Positions 8,316-15,980 of a stretch of 64,000 nt of DNA are shown piece after piece. The translations under genes and the position numbers were made by a program. The number at the start of each line of letters is the position of its first letter. The first letter of the stretch is position 1. Source of the DNA: an uncultured Collinsella sp. (GTDB lineage Bacteria > Actinomycetota > Coriobacteriia > Coriobacteriales > Coriobacteriaceae); assembly GCA_958437495.1 (NCBI GenBank), contig CAUBOH010000014.1:1-64000 (forward strand), written 5' to 3'. Under the pieces are notes generated by a model. The model saw only the letters and a program-made list of their open reading frames with translations. It had not been told where the DNA came from and ran no database searches.

Positions 8316-8391
8316 TGGCACGCCAGGAAGGACTCGAACCCTCAACACTCGGTTTTGGAGACCGATGCTCTACCAATTGAACTACTGGCGT
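8316..8391 (-). tRNA. tRNA-Trp (CCA)
   Basis: The minus strand folds as a 76-nt cloverleaf starting ACGCCAGTAGTTCAATTGG. The anticodon loop is CTCCAAA (anticodon CCA), the T-arm is GGGTTCGAGTCC, and the 3' CCA is encoded. Its place between rpmG and secE matches the conserved rpmG-trpT-secE-nusG order of bacteria. Confidence 0.97.
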
Positions 8392-8404
8392 ATGTGACTA
8401 GAGA

Positions 8405-8554
8405 CTAGCGAGTCTCTTTGTGCAGCGTGTGGTGACGGCACCAGGGGCAATACTTCTTGATCTCCATACGATCAGGCATGTTCGACTTATTCTTGGTGGT
8501 CGTATAGTTGCGGCGCTTGCACTCAGTGCACGCAAGAGTAACTAGAGTACGCAT
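8405..8554 (-). CDS. rpmG: 50S ribosomal protein L33
   Basis: A 49-aa protein read on the minus strand beginning MRTLVTLACTECKRRNYTTT and ending HKETR. Two CxxC pairs (CTEC and CPWC) form a zinc-binding, C+ type L33. GAAAGG lies about 9 nt upstream of the ATG at 8554. It precedes tRNA-Trp and secE in the usual order. Confidence 0.95.
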   Translation of the reverse strand: MRTLVTLACTECKRRNYTTTKNKSNMPDRMEIKKYCPWCRHHTLHKETR

Positions 8555-8767
8555 TTATCCTGAACCTTTCATTTCCGCCCCGTACGGGCACGAGTTGGTA
8601 CTTTATCAGCTCTACGTAAGTGCTGTCAACGAAAACCTCGAGTCAATTGGTTCTCGGTGGATCCATTCATATTTGAAACACATCAATGGAGCCAGCGAGA
8701 TCTAATCGATCATCCGCGCTTTACGCATAGACCGCCCAAACACTTTGAGTGGCTTAAAGTCCCGCGT

Positions 8768-8803
8768 AAAAAGAACCCGGCACCCATATAAGTGCCGGGT
8801 TCT
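8768..8803 (-). terminator. tuf terminator
   Basis: AGAACCCGGCACTT pairs with GTGCCGGGTTCT around ATATG, followed by TTTTTACG on the minus strand. It lies 28 bp after the tuf stop codon. The remainder of 8555-8830 upstream of rpmG shows no supported gene. Confidence 0.88.
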
Positions 8804-8830
8804 CTAAGTCAGCTATATCAAAGAGCTAAT

Positions 8831-10021
8831 TTACTCAATGATCGTGGAGACGATGCCCGAACCGACGGTGTGGCCACCCTCGCGGATAGCGAAGCGCAGG
8901 CCCTCCTCCATGGCGATCGGGTGAATGAGGTCGCCCTCGATGGTGATGTGGTCACCAGGCATAGCCATCTCGGTGCCCTCGGGGAGCTTGACCGTACCGG
9001 TAACGTCGGTGGTACGGAAGTAGAACTGAGGACGATAACCATCGAAGAACGGGGTGTGACGGCCGCCCTCCTCCTTGGTCAGAACGTAGATCTCGCCGGT
9101 GAACTTGGTGTGCGGGGTAACCGAACCGGGCTTGCAGAGAACCTGGCCGCGCTCGATATCCTCGCGCTTGATGCCGCGGAGCAGCAGACCGACGTTGTCG
9201 CCAGCCTCGCAGAAGTCCATGGACTTACGGAACATCTCGATACCGGTAACGACGGTGTTCTGGGTATCCTTGATGCCGACGATCTCGACGGGCTCGTTGA
9301 GCTTGAGCTCACCGCGCTCGACACGGCCGGTAGCAACGGTACCACGGCCGGAGATGGTCATAACGTCCTCAACGGCCATCAGGAAGGGGAGGTCGTTGTT
9401 ACGAGCAGGCGTCGGGATGTACTCGTCGACGGCCTTCATGAGCTCGCGGATAGCGTCCATCCACTTGGCGTCGCCCTCGAGAGCGCCCAGAGCGGAACCA
9501 CGGATGACGGGGATGTCGTCGCCGGGGAAATCGTACTCGGAGAGGAGCTCACGGGTCTCCATCTCGACGAGGTCGATGAGCTCGTCATCGTCGACCATGT
9601 CGCACTTGTTCAGGAAGACGACGATGTAGGGAACGCCGACCTGACGGGCGAGCAGGATGTGCTCGCGGGTCTGAGCCATGGGGCCGTCGGTAGCGGCGAT
9701 GACCAGGATAGCGCCGTCCATCTGAGCAGCACCGGAGATCATGTTCTTGACGTAGTCAGCGTGGCCCGGGCAGTCAACGTGAGCGTAGTGACGGGCAGCG
9801 GTCTCGTACTCGACGTGGGAGACGGAGATCGTAATGCCGCGCTCGCGCTCCTCGGGAGCCTTGTCGATGTTCTCGAACGCAGTGAAGTCAGCCTTGCAGC
9901 CCTCGGTCTCAGAGAGAACCTTGGTGATGGCGGCGGTCAGCGTGGTCTTGCCGTGGTCGACGTGACCAATGGTGCCGATGTTAACATGCGGCTTAGTGCG
10001 CTCAAACTTCTCTTTGGCCAT
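8831..10021 (-). CDS. tuf: Translation elongation factor EF-Tu
   Basis: GTPase that delivers aminoacyl-tRNA to the ribosomal A site. The 396-aa protein carries the P-loop GHVDHGKT (about 19-26), DCPGHADY, NKCDMVDD (NKxD) and a SAL-type G5 motif. It is full length with no gaps. Three tRNA genes (Tyr, Thr, Met) lie immediately upstream on the same strand, resembling the classic tRNA-tufB arrangement. GAGGAGG is positioned ahead of the ATG. Confidence 0.98.
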   Translation of the reverse strand: MAKEKFERTKPHVNIGTIGHVDHGKTTLTAAITKVLSETEGCKADFTAFENIDKAPEERERGITISVSHVEYETAARHYAHVDCPGHADYVKNMISGAAQMDGAILVIAATDGPMAQTREHILLARQVGVPYIVVFLNKCDMVDDDELIDLVEMETRELLSEYDFPGDDIPVIRGSALGALEGDAKWMDAIRELMKAVDEYIPTPARNNDLPFLMAVEDVMTISGRGTVATGRVERGELKLNEPVEIVGIKDTQNTVVTGIEMFRKSMDFCEAGDNVGLLLRGIKREDIERGQVLCKPGSVTPHTKFTGEIYVLTKEEGGRHTPFFDGYRPQFYFRTTDVTGTVKLPEGTEMAMPGDHITIEGDLIHPIAMEEGLRFAIREGGHTVGSGIVSTIIE

Positions 10022-10073
10022 AAAGCCCTCCTCTTAACAGGTCGTCCCCGGACGGGACTTTGCCTTTATACCA

Positions 10074-10107
10074 TAGTGGCCTCTCAACATACTATTGAGA
10101 AGCCACC
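10074..10107 (-). other. Stem-loop between tRNA-Met and tuf
   Basis: GTGGC(C/T)TCTCAA and TTGAGAAGCCAC arms form a roughly 12-bp hairpin about 55 bp upstream of the tuf start. It may separate processing of the tRNAs from tuf mRNA. No T run follows on the minus strand. Confidence 0.5.
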
Positions 10108-10117
10108 GTGTTACCTA

Positions 10118-10194
10118 TGGTAGCGGTGACTGGATTCGAACCAGTGACGCCACGGGTATGAACCGTGTGCTCTAACCAACTGAGCTACACCGCC
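10118..10194 (-). tRNA. tRNA-Met (CAT, elongator)
   Basis: A 77-nt cloverleaf on the minus strand starting GGCGGTGTAGCTCAGTTGG. The anticodon loop is TTCATAC (CAT), the T-arm is TGGTTCGAATCCA and CCA is encoded. It lacks the three G-C pairs of an initiator anticodon stem, so elongator Met is preferred. Confidence 0.93.
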
Positions 10195-10197
10195 GGA

Positions 10198-10273
10198 TGG
10201 AGCCTGCAACCAGACTTGAACTGGTGACCTCTTCGTTACCAACGAAGTGCTCTACCGACTGAGCTATACAGGC
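10198..10273 (-). tRNA. tRNA-Thr (GGT)
   Basis: A 76-nt cloverleaf on the minus strand starting GCCTGTATAGCTCAGTCGG. The anticodon loop is TTGGTAA (GGT), the T-arm is CAGTTCAAGTCTG and CCA is encoded. It sits between tRNA-Tyr and tRNA-Met upstream of tuf. Confidence 0.95.
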
Positions 10274-10281
10274 ACTTGACG

Positions 10282-10365
10282 GGTGGGAGCTATAGGATTC
10301 GAACCTATGTAGGCAGAGCCAACGGGTTTACAGCCCGTCCCCATTAACCACTCGGGCAAACTCCC
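10282..10365 (-). tRNA. tRNA-Tyr (GTA)
   Basis: The minus strand begins GGGAGTTTGCCCGAGTGG and has a class II long variable arm. The anticodon loop is CTGTAAA (GTA) and the T-arm is TAGGTTCGAATCCTA. The 3' end reads ACCC, so the terminal CCA is not completely encoded, unlike its neighbours. Confidence 0.94.
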
Positions 10366-10668
10366 AATCGTTCAAGTATCCGCAGGTCCTTTGGTCTTTT
10401 GGACCGCCGCCCCCGCGAACGAAAAAGATAATACGATGCAACCTTGGGGGCTGTCAACGAAAACCTCTAGATACACGGTGCCGGGCGTATCTATATACCT
10501 TTGAGCTGCGGTTTTGTCGAGTTTAGATATGAAGGGCGGTGGATTTGGATGCGCTGGCGACATTTCCCAAGGGAACACTTTGTCACAGTGGAGTACGCCG
10601 GAAGGAACGAACTTCGATAACGGTTCATTTGCACCTATATATAGGTCGTGATCGGGCCCGACAGAATC
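10366..10668. other. Intergenic stretch with no supported gene
   Basis: This part of the 870-bp gap between tRNA-Tyr and tRNA-Thr(TGT) has a reading frame on the minus strand, but it has no recognisable motif, no convincing ribosome binding site and codon use unlike the flanking genes. I see no RNA gene in it. The repeat clusters begin at 10669. Confidence 0.5.
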
Positions 10669-10785
10669 GAGCGTGGATAATCTCCCACTTTTGATGTGCC
10701 CCCAAGGCCAAAGTTGCAGATTATCCACGCTCATTCACTAAGCGGGAGATTTTCCACGCTCGAACGTCCGATAATCCACGCTCGA
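10669..10785. repeat. Cluster of four WWTCCACGCTC repeats (DnaA-box-like)
   Basis: GATTATCCACGCTC occurs at 10719-10732 and inverted at 10669-10682. GATTTTCCACGCTCG lies at 10748-10762 and GATAATCCACGCTCG at 10770-10784. The core TTATCCAC equals the first eight bases of the bacterial DnaA box, but the ninth is G rather than A and the downstream CTC is also conserved. The role is unknown. Confidence 0.6.
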
Positions 10786-10814
10786 CCAGAATGACCGGGA
10801 CCGGTCCGGCCTTT

Positions 10815-10951
10815 ATCTCAATCTGTAACATCTAGAGAACATTTTCTCCCATATCTGTTACAGATCGAGATATTACGCAGAGGCCCCAGCTTACGTCTCA
10901 TTCTGTAACGGTAAGAACGGTTTTCAGCCTCTTCGTGTTACAGATCGAGAC
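10815..10951. repeat. Pair of 57-bp palindromic elements
   Basis: Each copy (10815-10871 and 10895-10951) begins with (A/G)TCTCA-(A/T)TCTGTAAC and ends with GTTACAGATCGAGA(T/C). The arms are complementary, the loops are unrelated 26-27-bp sequences, and both copies are exactly 57 bp. A 23-bp spacer separates them. They look like miniature palindromic repeats. Confidence 0.7.
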
Positions 10952-10997
10952 AAACCTGAAGCTTGGTTGGTGCCAAACCCGCTGACTTATCGACAAA

Positions 10998-11254
10998 AAA
11001 GAAACGGGCCCTGCCCCACAAGGGAACAGAGCCCGAAACTCTCATGGAGCCAGTGACAGGAAGTCCGCGTATTCGCTTCGCGAATCCGCTCCGGCTTCGG
11101 ATGCCTGCCGGCATCCTCGCCCGCTCGCTACGAACGCTTCGCGTCCGCTTGACGCTCGCTCCTCTGCAGGTTCGATTCCGGCACATACAAGAAACGGGCC
11201 CTGTTCCACAAAAGGGAACAGGGCCCGAAACTCTCATGGAGCCAGTGACAGGAA
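10998..11254 (-). repeat. Tandem duplication of tRNA-Thr 3' end plus terminator with GC-rich spacer
   Basis: The minus-strand tail of tRNA-Thr (TTCCTGTCACTGGCTCCA) plus a GAGAGTTTCGGG terminator is repeated 192 bp downstream (11237-11254 and 11045-11062, with terminators at 11195-11227 and about 11002-11036). Between the copies lies GGAATCGAACCTGCA (11165-11179), an exact inverse of the tRNA's T-arm, and a GC-rich module with several hairpins ending GCGGAC. Confidence 0.8.
11188..11228 (-). terminator. tRNA-Thr (TGT) terminator
   Basis: CGGGCCCTGTTCC and GGAACAGGGCCCG form a perfect 13-bp stem around a CACAAAA loop, followed by TTTCTTG on the minus strand, 10 bp after the tRNA CCA. A second copy with three changes lies at 11002-11036. 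Confidence 0.88.
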
Positions 11255-11311
11255 TCGAACCTGCAACCCACTGATTACAAATCAGTTGCGCTACCGTTGC
11301 GCCACACTGGC
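11237..11311 (-). tRNA. tRNA-Thr (TGT)
   Basis: A 75-nt cloverleaf on the minus strand starting GCCAGTGTGGCGCAACGG. The anticodon loop is TTTGTAA (TGT), the T-arm is CAGGTTCGATTCCTG and CCA is encoded. Its 3' half is duplicated downstream together with its terminator. Confidence 0.96.
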
Positions 11312-11534
11312 ACACTTGGCGCTTTCGCGCGAAGCCTGTTAAGAATAAAGGAATTGCGGACGAGGCGCAACAGACCCTTTGACCGACCACATCTCAAAAC
11401 CCTTCGTCAGAACGAATCGTTTTATCTGTTCGCCAGAACCAAAAACTATCCGTTTTGGCGATGCCAACCCGCAGTCCATTGATTACAACCCAACGGACTG
11501 GCCAATTGGGAAACGGGTCTCTATGGATAATCCC

Positions 11535-12212
11535 CTACCTCCCGCGCAGGGCCTTGAGCTTGGCCAGGGCATCGGGGCTCAGGCGACTGCCCAGAGTCAT
11601 CTTGATCTGCGGAGCTTCCTCTGCCTCGTGAACGTCGTTATCGATCTGTTTGATCTCGTCCACCAGCATACGGCTCGAGATGCGCGTAACGCCCTTGCCC
11701 ATGACGACAGCCTGGATCGTGCCGTCGCTCGACACCACAGAGCAAGCGCGGCCTTCCTCGCGCGCCTCGATGCAGAGCTTCTGTACCACGGTATCAGCGG
11801 AGACGCCCGTCGGCGAAAACTCGATACGCACGCCACGGGCCGGCAGGTTGGGGCGCTCGCTGGAGATATTGCCCGCACCGTCGAACACGATCACAGCCTC
11901 GTAGCGGCCCTGGGCAAACGCCGCAACATCGTTGATGAGCGCGGTGCGTGCCATATCGTGAACGTCACTGGAGTATGGATCGTCGGAATGGTCGTACACG
12001 AGCTTTTCGTAGCGCGGCGTGCAGTGGATCACGTTGTAACCGTCGACCACCAGCAGCTCGGGCTTGTTGGAGTGCACCGTCGAGACCGGATCGGCGATGG
12101 CCTGCGCAAACGCATTGCCGCCCACGCCGTAGGTCGCGGCCGAAACAATCGGCTTGGCCGAGCCTTCGCCAAAGCGCTTGGCCTTGGACTTGGCGCGGTT
12201 CTTCTTGGACAT
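11535..12212 (-). CDS. NYN-domain endoribonuclease, YacP/Rae1-like
   Basis: A 225-aa protein whose central domain (about 50-215) matches the NYN/PIN fold of YacP: LLVVDGYNVIH near residue 52, the acidic VIVFDGAG near 107 and SSDGTIQ near 161 would form the metal-binding nuclease site. In Bacillus the homologue Rae1 cleaves mRNA at the ribosomal A site. The N-terminus is Lys/Arg-rich. The ATG lies 3 nt after the rlmB stop, and the GGAGGAG at the end of rlmB is its ribosome binding site. It is the last gene of the disA-ispD-ispF-cysS-rlmB run. Confidence 0.88.
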   Translation of the reverse strand: MSKKNRAKSKAKRFGEGSAKPIVSAATYGVGGNAFAQAIADPVSTVHSNKPELLVVDGYNVIHCTPRYEKLVYDHSDDPYSSDVHDMARTALINDVAAFAQGRYEAVIVFDGAGNISSERPNLPARGVRIEFSPTGVSADTVVQKLCIEAREEGRACSVVSSDGTIQAVVMGKGVTRISSRMLVDEIKQIDNDVHEAEEAPQIKMTLGSRLSPDALAKLKALRGR

Positions 12213-12215
12213 GCG

Positions 12216-13130
12216 CTACTCCTCCCCCATAAGCTCGCCGGCGTTGCGGCGCAGCCACTCAAAGCACAGCGCCGTGGTCGCCTGGGCAACGTTGAGGCTC
12301 TCGGTCATGCCGCGCTGGGGAAGCTTGGTCAAAAAGTCGCATTTCTCGAGCACCAGGCGCGAGATGCCGTCGCCCTCGGAGCCCATGACGAGCGCAACGC
12401 GGCCCTCGAAGGGGGCGTCCCAGCAGCTGCCCTCGGCGTGCTCGGAGGCGCCGCCCACCCAAAAGCCGGCGGCCTTAAGATCGTCGAGCGCACGGGCGAT
12501 ATTGGGAACCTGCGCGATAGGCAGGTGCATGACGGCACCGGCTGAGGTCTTGTAGCTGCCCACGGTCACGCCGGCGGCACGCTTGTTGGCAATGACGACG
12601 CCGGCCGCGCCCACAACCTCGGCGGAGCGCACAATGGCACCAAAGTTGCCGTCGTCGGTCACGTGGTCGAGCACCACGACAAGCGCCGGGCCGTCACCCG
12701 CGCGATCGAGGATATCGGCGACATCGGCATAGGGGAAGTTGCCAACCTCGAGCGCAATGCCCTGGTGAGCGCCATGGCTCGACAGTGCGTCGAGCTGCGC
12801 GCGCGGCACATACTTAATGCGGACGCCCGCGGCGTTGAGGTCGTCGACCAGGCGCGACAAGGCGGCATCGCGCTCCCCGCCCTCGGCAATGAGCGCGTAC
12901 TTGATGGGAAAACCAGTGCGTAGCGCCTCGGCGGCAGCACGACGACCTTCGATAAACTCGCCCTTGGGAGCCTGGACAGCGTCGCGGCTGCGATCGCGCT
13001 GCGGACGTGCGGCCTGGGCGCGATCGCGCTGGCCCTTGGAAGCGGCAGCGCGGTCGTTGCGGCGAATCGGACGCGAGCCAGAAGCAGCCTGCTTGCCGCC
13101 ACGAGGCGCACGCTTGCGATTGTCGGCCAT
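12216..13130 (-). CDS. rlmB: 23S rRNA 2'-O-ribose methyltransferase, RlmB/TrmH family
   Basis: SpoU-family SAM-dependent methyltransferase, probably modifying a 23S rRNA guanosine. The 304-aa protein has a basic, low-complexity N-terminal extension (about 1-55), the substrate-binding domain (FIEGRRAAAEAL), and the trefoil-knot motifs NFGAIVRSAEVVGAAGV, LVMGSEGDGIS and LNVAQATTAL. The start at 13130 (MADNRKRAP) is used because GGAGG lies just upstream; an earlier ATG at 13151 would translate that site. A 103-nt structured element separates it from cysS. Confidence 0.93.
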   Translation of the reverse strand: MADNRKRAPRGGKQAASGSRPIRRNDRAAASKGQRDRAQAARPQRDRSRDAVQAPKGEFIEGRRAAAEALRTGFPIKYALIAEGGERDAALSRLVDDLNAAGVRIKYVPRAQLDALSSHGAHQGIALEVGNFPYADVADILDRAGDGPALVVVLDHVTDDGNFGAIVRSAEVVGAAGVVIANKRAAGVTVGSYKTSAGAVMHLPIAQVPNIARALDDLKAAGFWVGGASEHAEGSCWDAPFEGRVALVMGSEGDGISRLVLEKCDFLTKLPQRGMTESLNVAQATTALCFEWLRRNAGELMGEE

Positions 13131-13172
13131 AAAGCGACCTCCTAAATACAACTATCAAACGAAACAAATAGA

Positions 13173-13275
13173 CCGACCGCCCGAGGTGCGGCAGATTGCC
13201 TTGAAAGAGGAGGGCATTGACCTTGAGGTCATGCCCGACGATTGAAAGGCAAGGTGCCGTGGCTCGGGCGGTCGG
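13173..13275. other. 103-nt three-tier stem-loop element between cysS and rlmB
   Basis: The outer arms CCGACCGCCCGAG (13173-13185) and CTCGGGCGGTCGG (13263-13275) are perfectly complementary. A middle imperfect stem pairs GTGCGGCA..TTGCCTT with AAGGCAA..TGCCG. The apical stem is GGGCATTGACC with GGTCATGCCC (13212-13236). On the operon strand it precedes the rlmB leader and lacks a T run, so it is more likely an RNA structure or mobile palindrome than a terminator. Confidence 0.6.
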
Positions 13276-13297
13276 GTGCTTGGGAAACCCGCGGGGA

Positions 13298-14764
13298 TTA
13301 GAGGGATTTGATACGAGTGCCCGCGGCAGTATCCTCGATCGTCAGGCCCAGGTCCTTGAGCTGATCGCGGATGGCATCTGCCAGATCCCAGTTCTTGGCG
13401 GCACGAGCCTCGGCACGAGCCTCGAGAATCTTGGCAGCGGCCTCGTCCACGTCGTCACCCGTGTAGGCAACCAAACCGGCGGCAACGCCCAGCAGGCCCA
13501 GCGGCAACTCGACCTTGGGCTCGGGAAGCTCGACGCCAAATGTGTCGAGCAGCTCGGTCAGCGTATCGGCGGCAGCCAGGACTGCGGCCTTGTCGACGGC
13601 ATCGCCCGCCTGCTCCAGATACTGATTGCACTCGGTGACAAAGCCAAAGACGGCACCCATGGCACCGGCGGTGTTAAAGTCGTCGTCCATGCACTCCTTA
13701 AAGGCGGCGCGGGTCTCGGCGGCCTTGGCGGCAAACGTCTTGGATGCTGCCTCATCGGCGTCGGCCGTCGCGTGGTTCGCAGCCCAACGCAGGTTCTCGA
13801 CTGTACCGGCAATGCGTGTGAGCGAGTTCTCGGCACCATCCAGGCGCTCCCAGGAGAAGTCAAGCGGCGAGCGATAGCTCGTCTGCAGCATCAGCAGGCG
13901 CAGGGCCGCGGCAGAGTGCTGCTCGAGCACCTCGGCCAGCGTAAAGAAGTTTCCGAGCGACTTGGACATCTTCTCGCCGTCAACCAGCAGCATGCCCGTG
14001 TGCATCCAGGTGTTGGAAAAGCCCTGGTGCCAGGCGCAGGTAGCCTGGGCGCACTCGTTCTCGTGATGCGGGAAGGCAAGGTCGGAGCCGCCGCCGTGGA
14101 TGTCGATCGGGGTGCCCAAATAGCGGTGCACCATGGCGGCGCACTCGGTGTGCCAACCGGGACGGCCCTCGCCCCAGGGGCTCGGCCAGCTGGGCTCGCC
14201 GGGCTTGGCGGCCTTCCACAGGGCAAAGTCGAGCGGGTCGTTCTTGTCCTCGTTCTCCTCGATACGTGCACCAACCATGAGGTCGTCGATGTTGCGGCCC
14301 GAGACCTGGCCATAGTTGGAATCGCTGCGTACGGCAAAGTACACGTCGCCGTTATCAGCGGCGTAAGCGTGGCCCTGCTCGATGAGCGTCTTGATCATGG
14401 CGATCATGGGACCGATCTCCTTGGTGGCGCGGGGGCGCACATCGGGATCAAGCACGTTGGCATCGCGCATGACGCCAATAAACTTATCCGAGAACTCCGT
14501 CGCGACCTCGGCAGCCGTACGGCCCTGCTCGTTGGCGCGCTTGATGATCTTGTCGTCGACATCGGTGAGGTTCTGGGCGAATGTGACCTCGTAGCCGCTC
14601 GCGATGAGCCAGCGACGAATCACGTCAAAGCTGATGAACGTGCGGGCATTACCGATGTGAATGTTGTCGTAGACCGTGGGGCCGCACACGTACATGCGGA
14701 CCTTGCCGGACTCGATGGGCTGGAACTCTTCCTTTTTATGGGTGGCGCTGTTGTAGATACGCAT
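13298..14764 (-). CDS. cysS: Cysteinyl-tRNA synthetase
   Basis: Class Ia synthetase of 488 aa that charges tRNA-Cys. Visible motifs are YVCGPTVYDNIHIGNART (zinc-ligand Cys and a HIGH variant, HIGN), a GWHTECAAM zinc ligand, HHENE, and KMSKSLGN. A DALR-like helical domain and a short C-terminal cap with AKNWDLADAIRDQL follow. The ATG is 3 nt past the ispF stop and uses AAGGAG inside the ispF end. Confidence 0.97.
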   Translation of the reverse strand: MRIYNSATHKKEEFQPIESGKVRMYVCGPTVYDNIHIGNARTFISFDVIRRWLIASGYEVTFAQNLTDVDDKIIKRANEQGRTAAEVATEFSDKFIGVMRDANVLDPDVRPRATKEIGPMIAMIKTLIEQGHAYAADNGDVYFAVRSDSNYGQVSGRNIDDLMVGARIEENEDKNDPLDFALWKAAKPGEPSWPSPWGEGRPGWHTECAAMVHRYLGTPIDIHGGGSDLAFPHHENECAQATCAWHQGFSNTWMHTGMLLVDGEKMSKSLGNFFTLAEVLEQHSAAALRLLMLQTSYRSPLDFSWERLDGAENSLTRIAGTVENLRWAANHATADADEAASKTFAAKAAETRAAFKECMDDDFNTAGAMGAVFGFVTECNQYLEQAGDAVDKAAVLAAADTLTELLDTFGVELPEPKVELPLGLLGVAAGLVAYTGDDVDEAAAKILEARAEARAAKNWDLADAIRDQLKDLGLTIEDTAAGTRIKSL

Positions 14765-14767
14765 TCG

Positions 14768-15262
14768 TTACTCCTTAACGGTTTTCTGTAACAGACAGAC
14801 GGCCCAGGCGCCAATTCCCTCGCCTTGACCTTCCCAACCGAGCTTTTCGGTCGTGGTGGCGGCTACGCCCACGTTTTCGACGTCAACGCCCAGGGCATGG
14901 GCCAGGTTGGCGCGCATGGCGTCGCGATGCGGGGTGATCTTGGGCTGCTGGCAGGCAATGGTGCAGTCGGCATCGACAAACTCAAAGCCCAGCTCGCGTG
15001 CATAGTCCATCACGCGGGCAAGCAGCACCATCGAGTCGGCGCCCTCATAGGCAGGATCAGTGTCGGGGAACAGCTTGCCGATGTCTCCCCCGCGGCAGGC
15101 GCCCAGAATGGCGTCGGCCAGCGCGTGCGCGAGCACATCGGCATCCGAGTGGCCCAGCAGGCCGCGCTCGTAGGGAATGTCAACCCCGCCGATGATACAT
15201 CGACGCCCCTCCACCAGACGGTGAACGTCGTAGCCATGGCCAATGCGCAGGTTACTGAACAT
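14768..15262 (-). CDS. ispF: 2-C-methyl-D-erythritol 2,4-cyclodiphosphate synthase
   Basis: Fifth step of the MEP isoprenoid pathway: cyclises CDP-ME 2-phosphate to MEcPP. The 164-aa protein has RIGHGYDVHRL (zinc ligands Asp and His near residues 10-13), GLLGHSDADV (His ligand) and the DADCTIACQQPKI and AATTTEKLG motifs. It overlaps the end of ispD by 11 nt, indicating co-expression of the two enzymes. Confidence 0.97.
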   Translation of the reverse strand: MFSNLRIGHGYDVHRLVEGRRCIIGGVDIPYERGLLGHSDADVLAHALADAILGACRGGDIGKLFPDTDPAYEGADSMVLLARVMDYARELGFEFVDADCTIACQQPKITPHRDAMRANLAHALGVDVENVGVAATTTEKLGWEGQGEGIGAWAVCLLQKTVKE

Positions 15263-15980
15263 GGGGAAGGTCCTCTCCCTCGGCCATGCGACCGAGCAGA
15301 ATCGCGGTTACGGGACGCAGGTCCTCGGGCACCGTTACCTTAAGGTTATCGCGCGGGCTCTGGACGCAGCGGACGCGTCCGCCCATGCGCTCGACCAGCG
15401 ACGAATCATCGGTGCCGATAAAGCCCTCGGCAATCGCCGCGGCATGGGCGCGCTTCATGGCGTCGACACTAAAGATCTGCGGCGTCTGCGCGGCCCAGTA
15501 CAGCTCGCGCGGCGGCGTCTCGACGATGTTGTCGCCATCGACAATCTTGAGCGTGTCGATAGCGGGCTGGCCGCACACGACACCGTCGAGGGCACGGTCG
15601 CTCACGAGCACGTCGATAGCGTGGTCGATGGCCTCGGTCGTAATGAGCGGACGAGCGCCATCGTGAATAGCAACGTATTCAAAGCCCGCCGGCACCGCGT
15701 GCACGCCGGCGCGGGTGGAATCCTGGCGGGTATCGCCAGCATCGGCAAAGCTGATGGGCGTGTCATAGTCAAACGGGTCGATAGCCAGGCGGCGCATCTC
15801 GGCACGACGCTCGGCAGGGCAAACCACGACGATGTGGCCGACCTTATCGCTACGGTCAAATGCGCGGATGGACCAGCTCATAAGCGGACGGCCCGCTACA
15901 TTGACGAGTTGCTTGCCACCGGGGTTACCAAAGCGCTGGCCGCTGCCACCGGCAACGACCACGGCGCATACGGGCGCCAT
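15252..15980 (-). CDS. ispD: 2-C-methyl-D-erythritol 4-phosphate cytidylyltransferase
   Basis: Third step of the MEP pathway: joins CTP to MEP. The 242-aa protein has the CTP-binding VVAGGSGQRFGNPGGKQ loop (residues about 8-24), DAGDTRQDSTRAG, AIHDGARPL and AAQTPQIF, all family signatures. Its ATG overlaps the disA stop by one base (TAATG) and its end overlaps ispF by 11 nt. Confidence 0.96.
   Translation of the reverse strand: MAPVCAVVVAGGSGQRFGNPGGKQLVNVAGRPLMSWSIRAFDRSDKVGHIVVVCPAERRAEMRRLAIDPFDYDTPISFADAGDTRQDSTRAGVHAVPAGFEYVAIHDGARPLITTEAIDHAIDVLVSDRALDGVVCGQPAIDTLKIVDGDNIVETPPRELYWAAQTPQIFSVDAMKRAHAAAIAEGFIGTDDSSLVERMGGRVRCVQSPRDNLKVTVPEDLRPVTAILLGRMAEGEDLPHVQ

Noticed and set aside
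8508..8705. 65-codon plus-strand frame upstream of rpmG
   Set aside because: No binding site, and it overlaps the L33 gene in antisense.
8792..10123. 443-codon plus-strand frame opposite tuf
   Set aside because: An antisense shadow of EF-Tu, with no binding site or family motif.
10372..10734. 120-codon minus-strand frame upstream of tRNA-Tyr
   Set aside because: No motif and no ribosome binding site; it overlaps the repeat cluster at 10669-10785.
10938..11390. Minus-strand frame over tRNA-Thr and its repeats
   Set aside because: It translates a tRNA, terminators and duplicated tRNA tails; such frames are common artefacts next to tRNA genes.
12817..13245. Plus-strand frame whose end reads VRQIALKEEGIDLEVMPDD
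   Set aside because: The protein-like end comes from the 103-nt palindrome, and the rest is antisense to rlmB.
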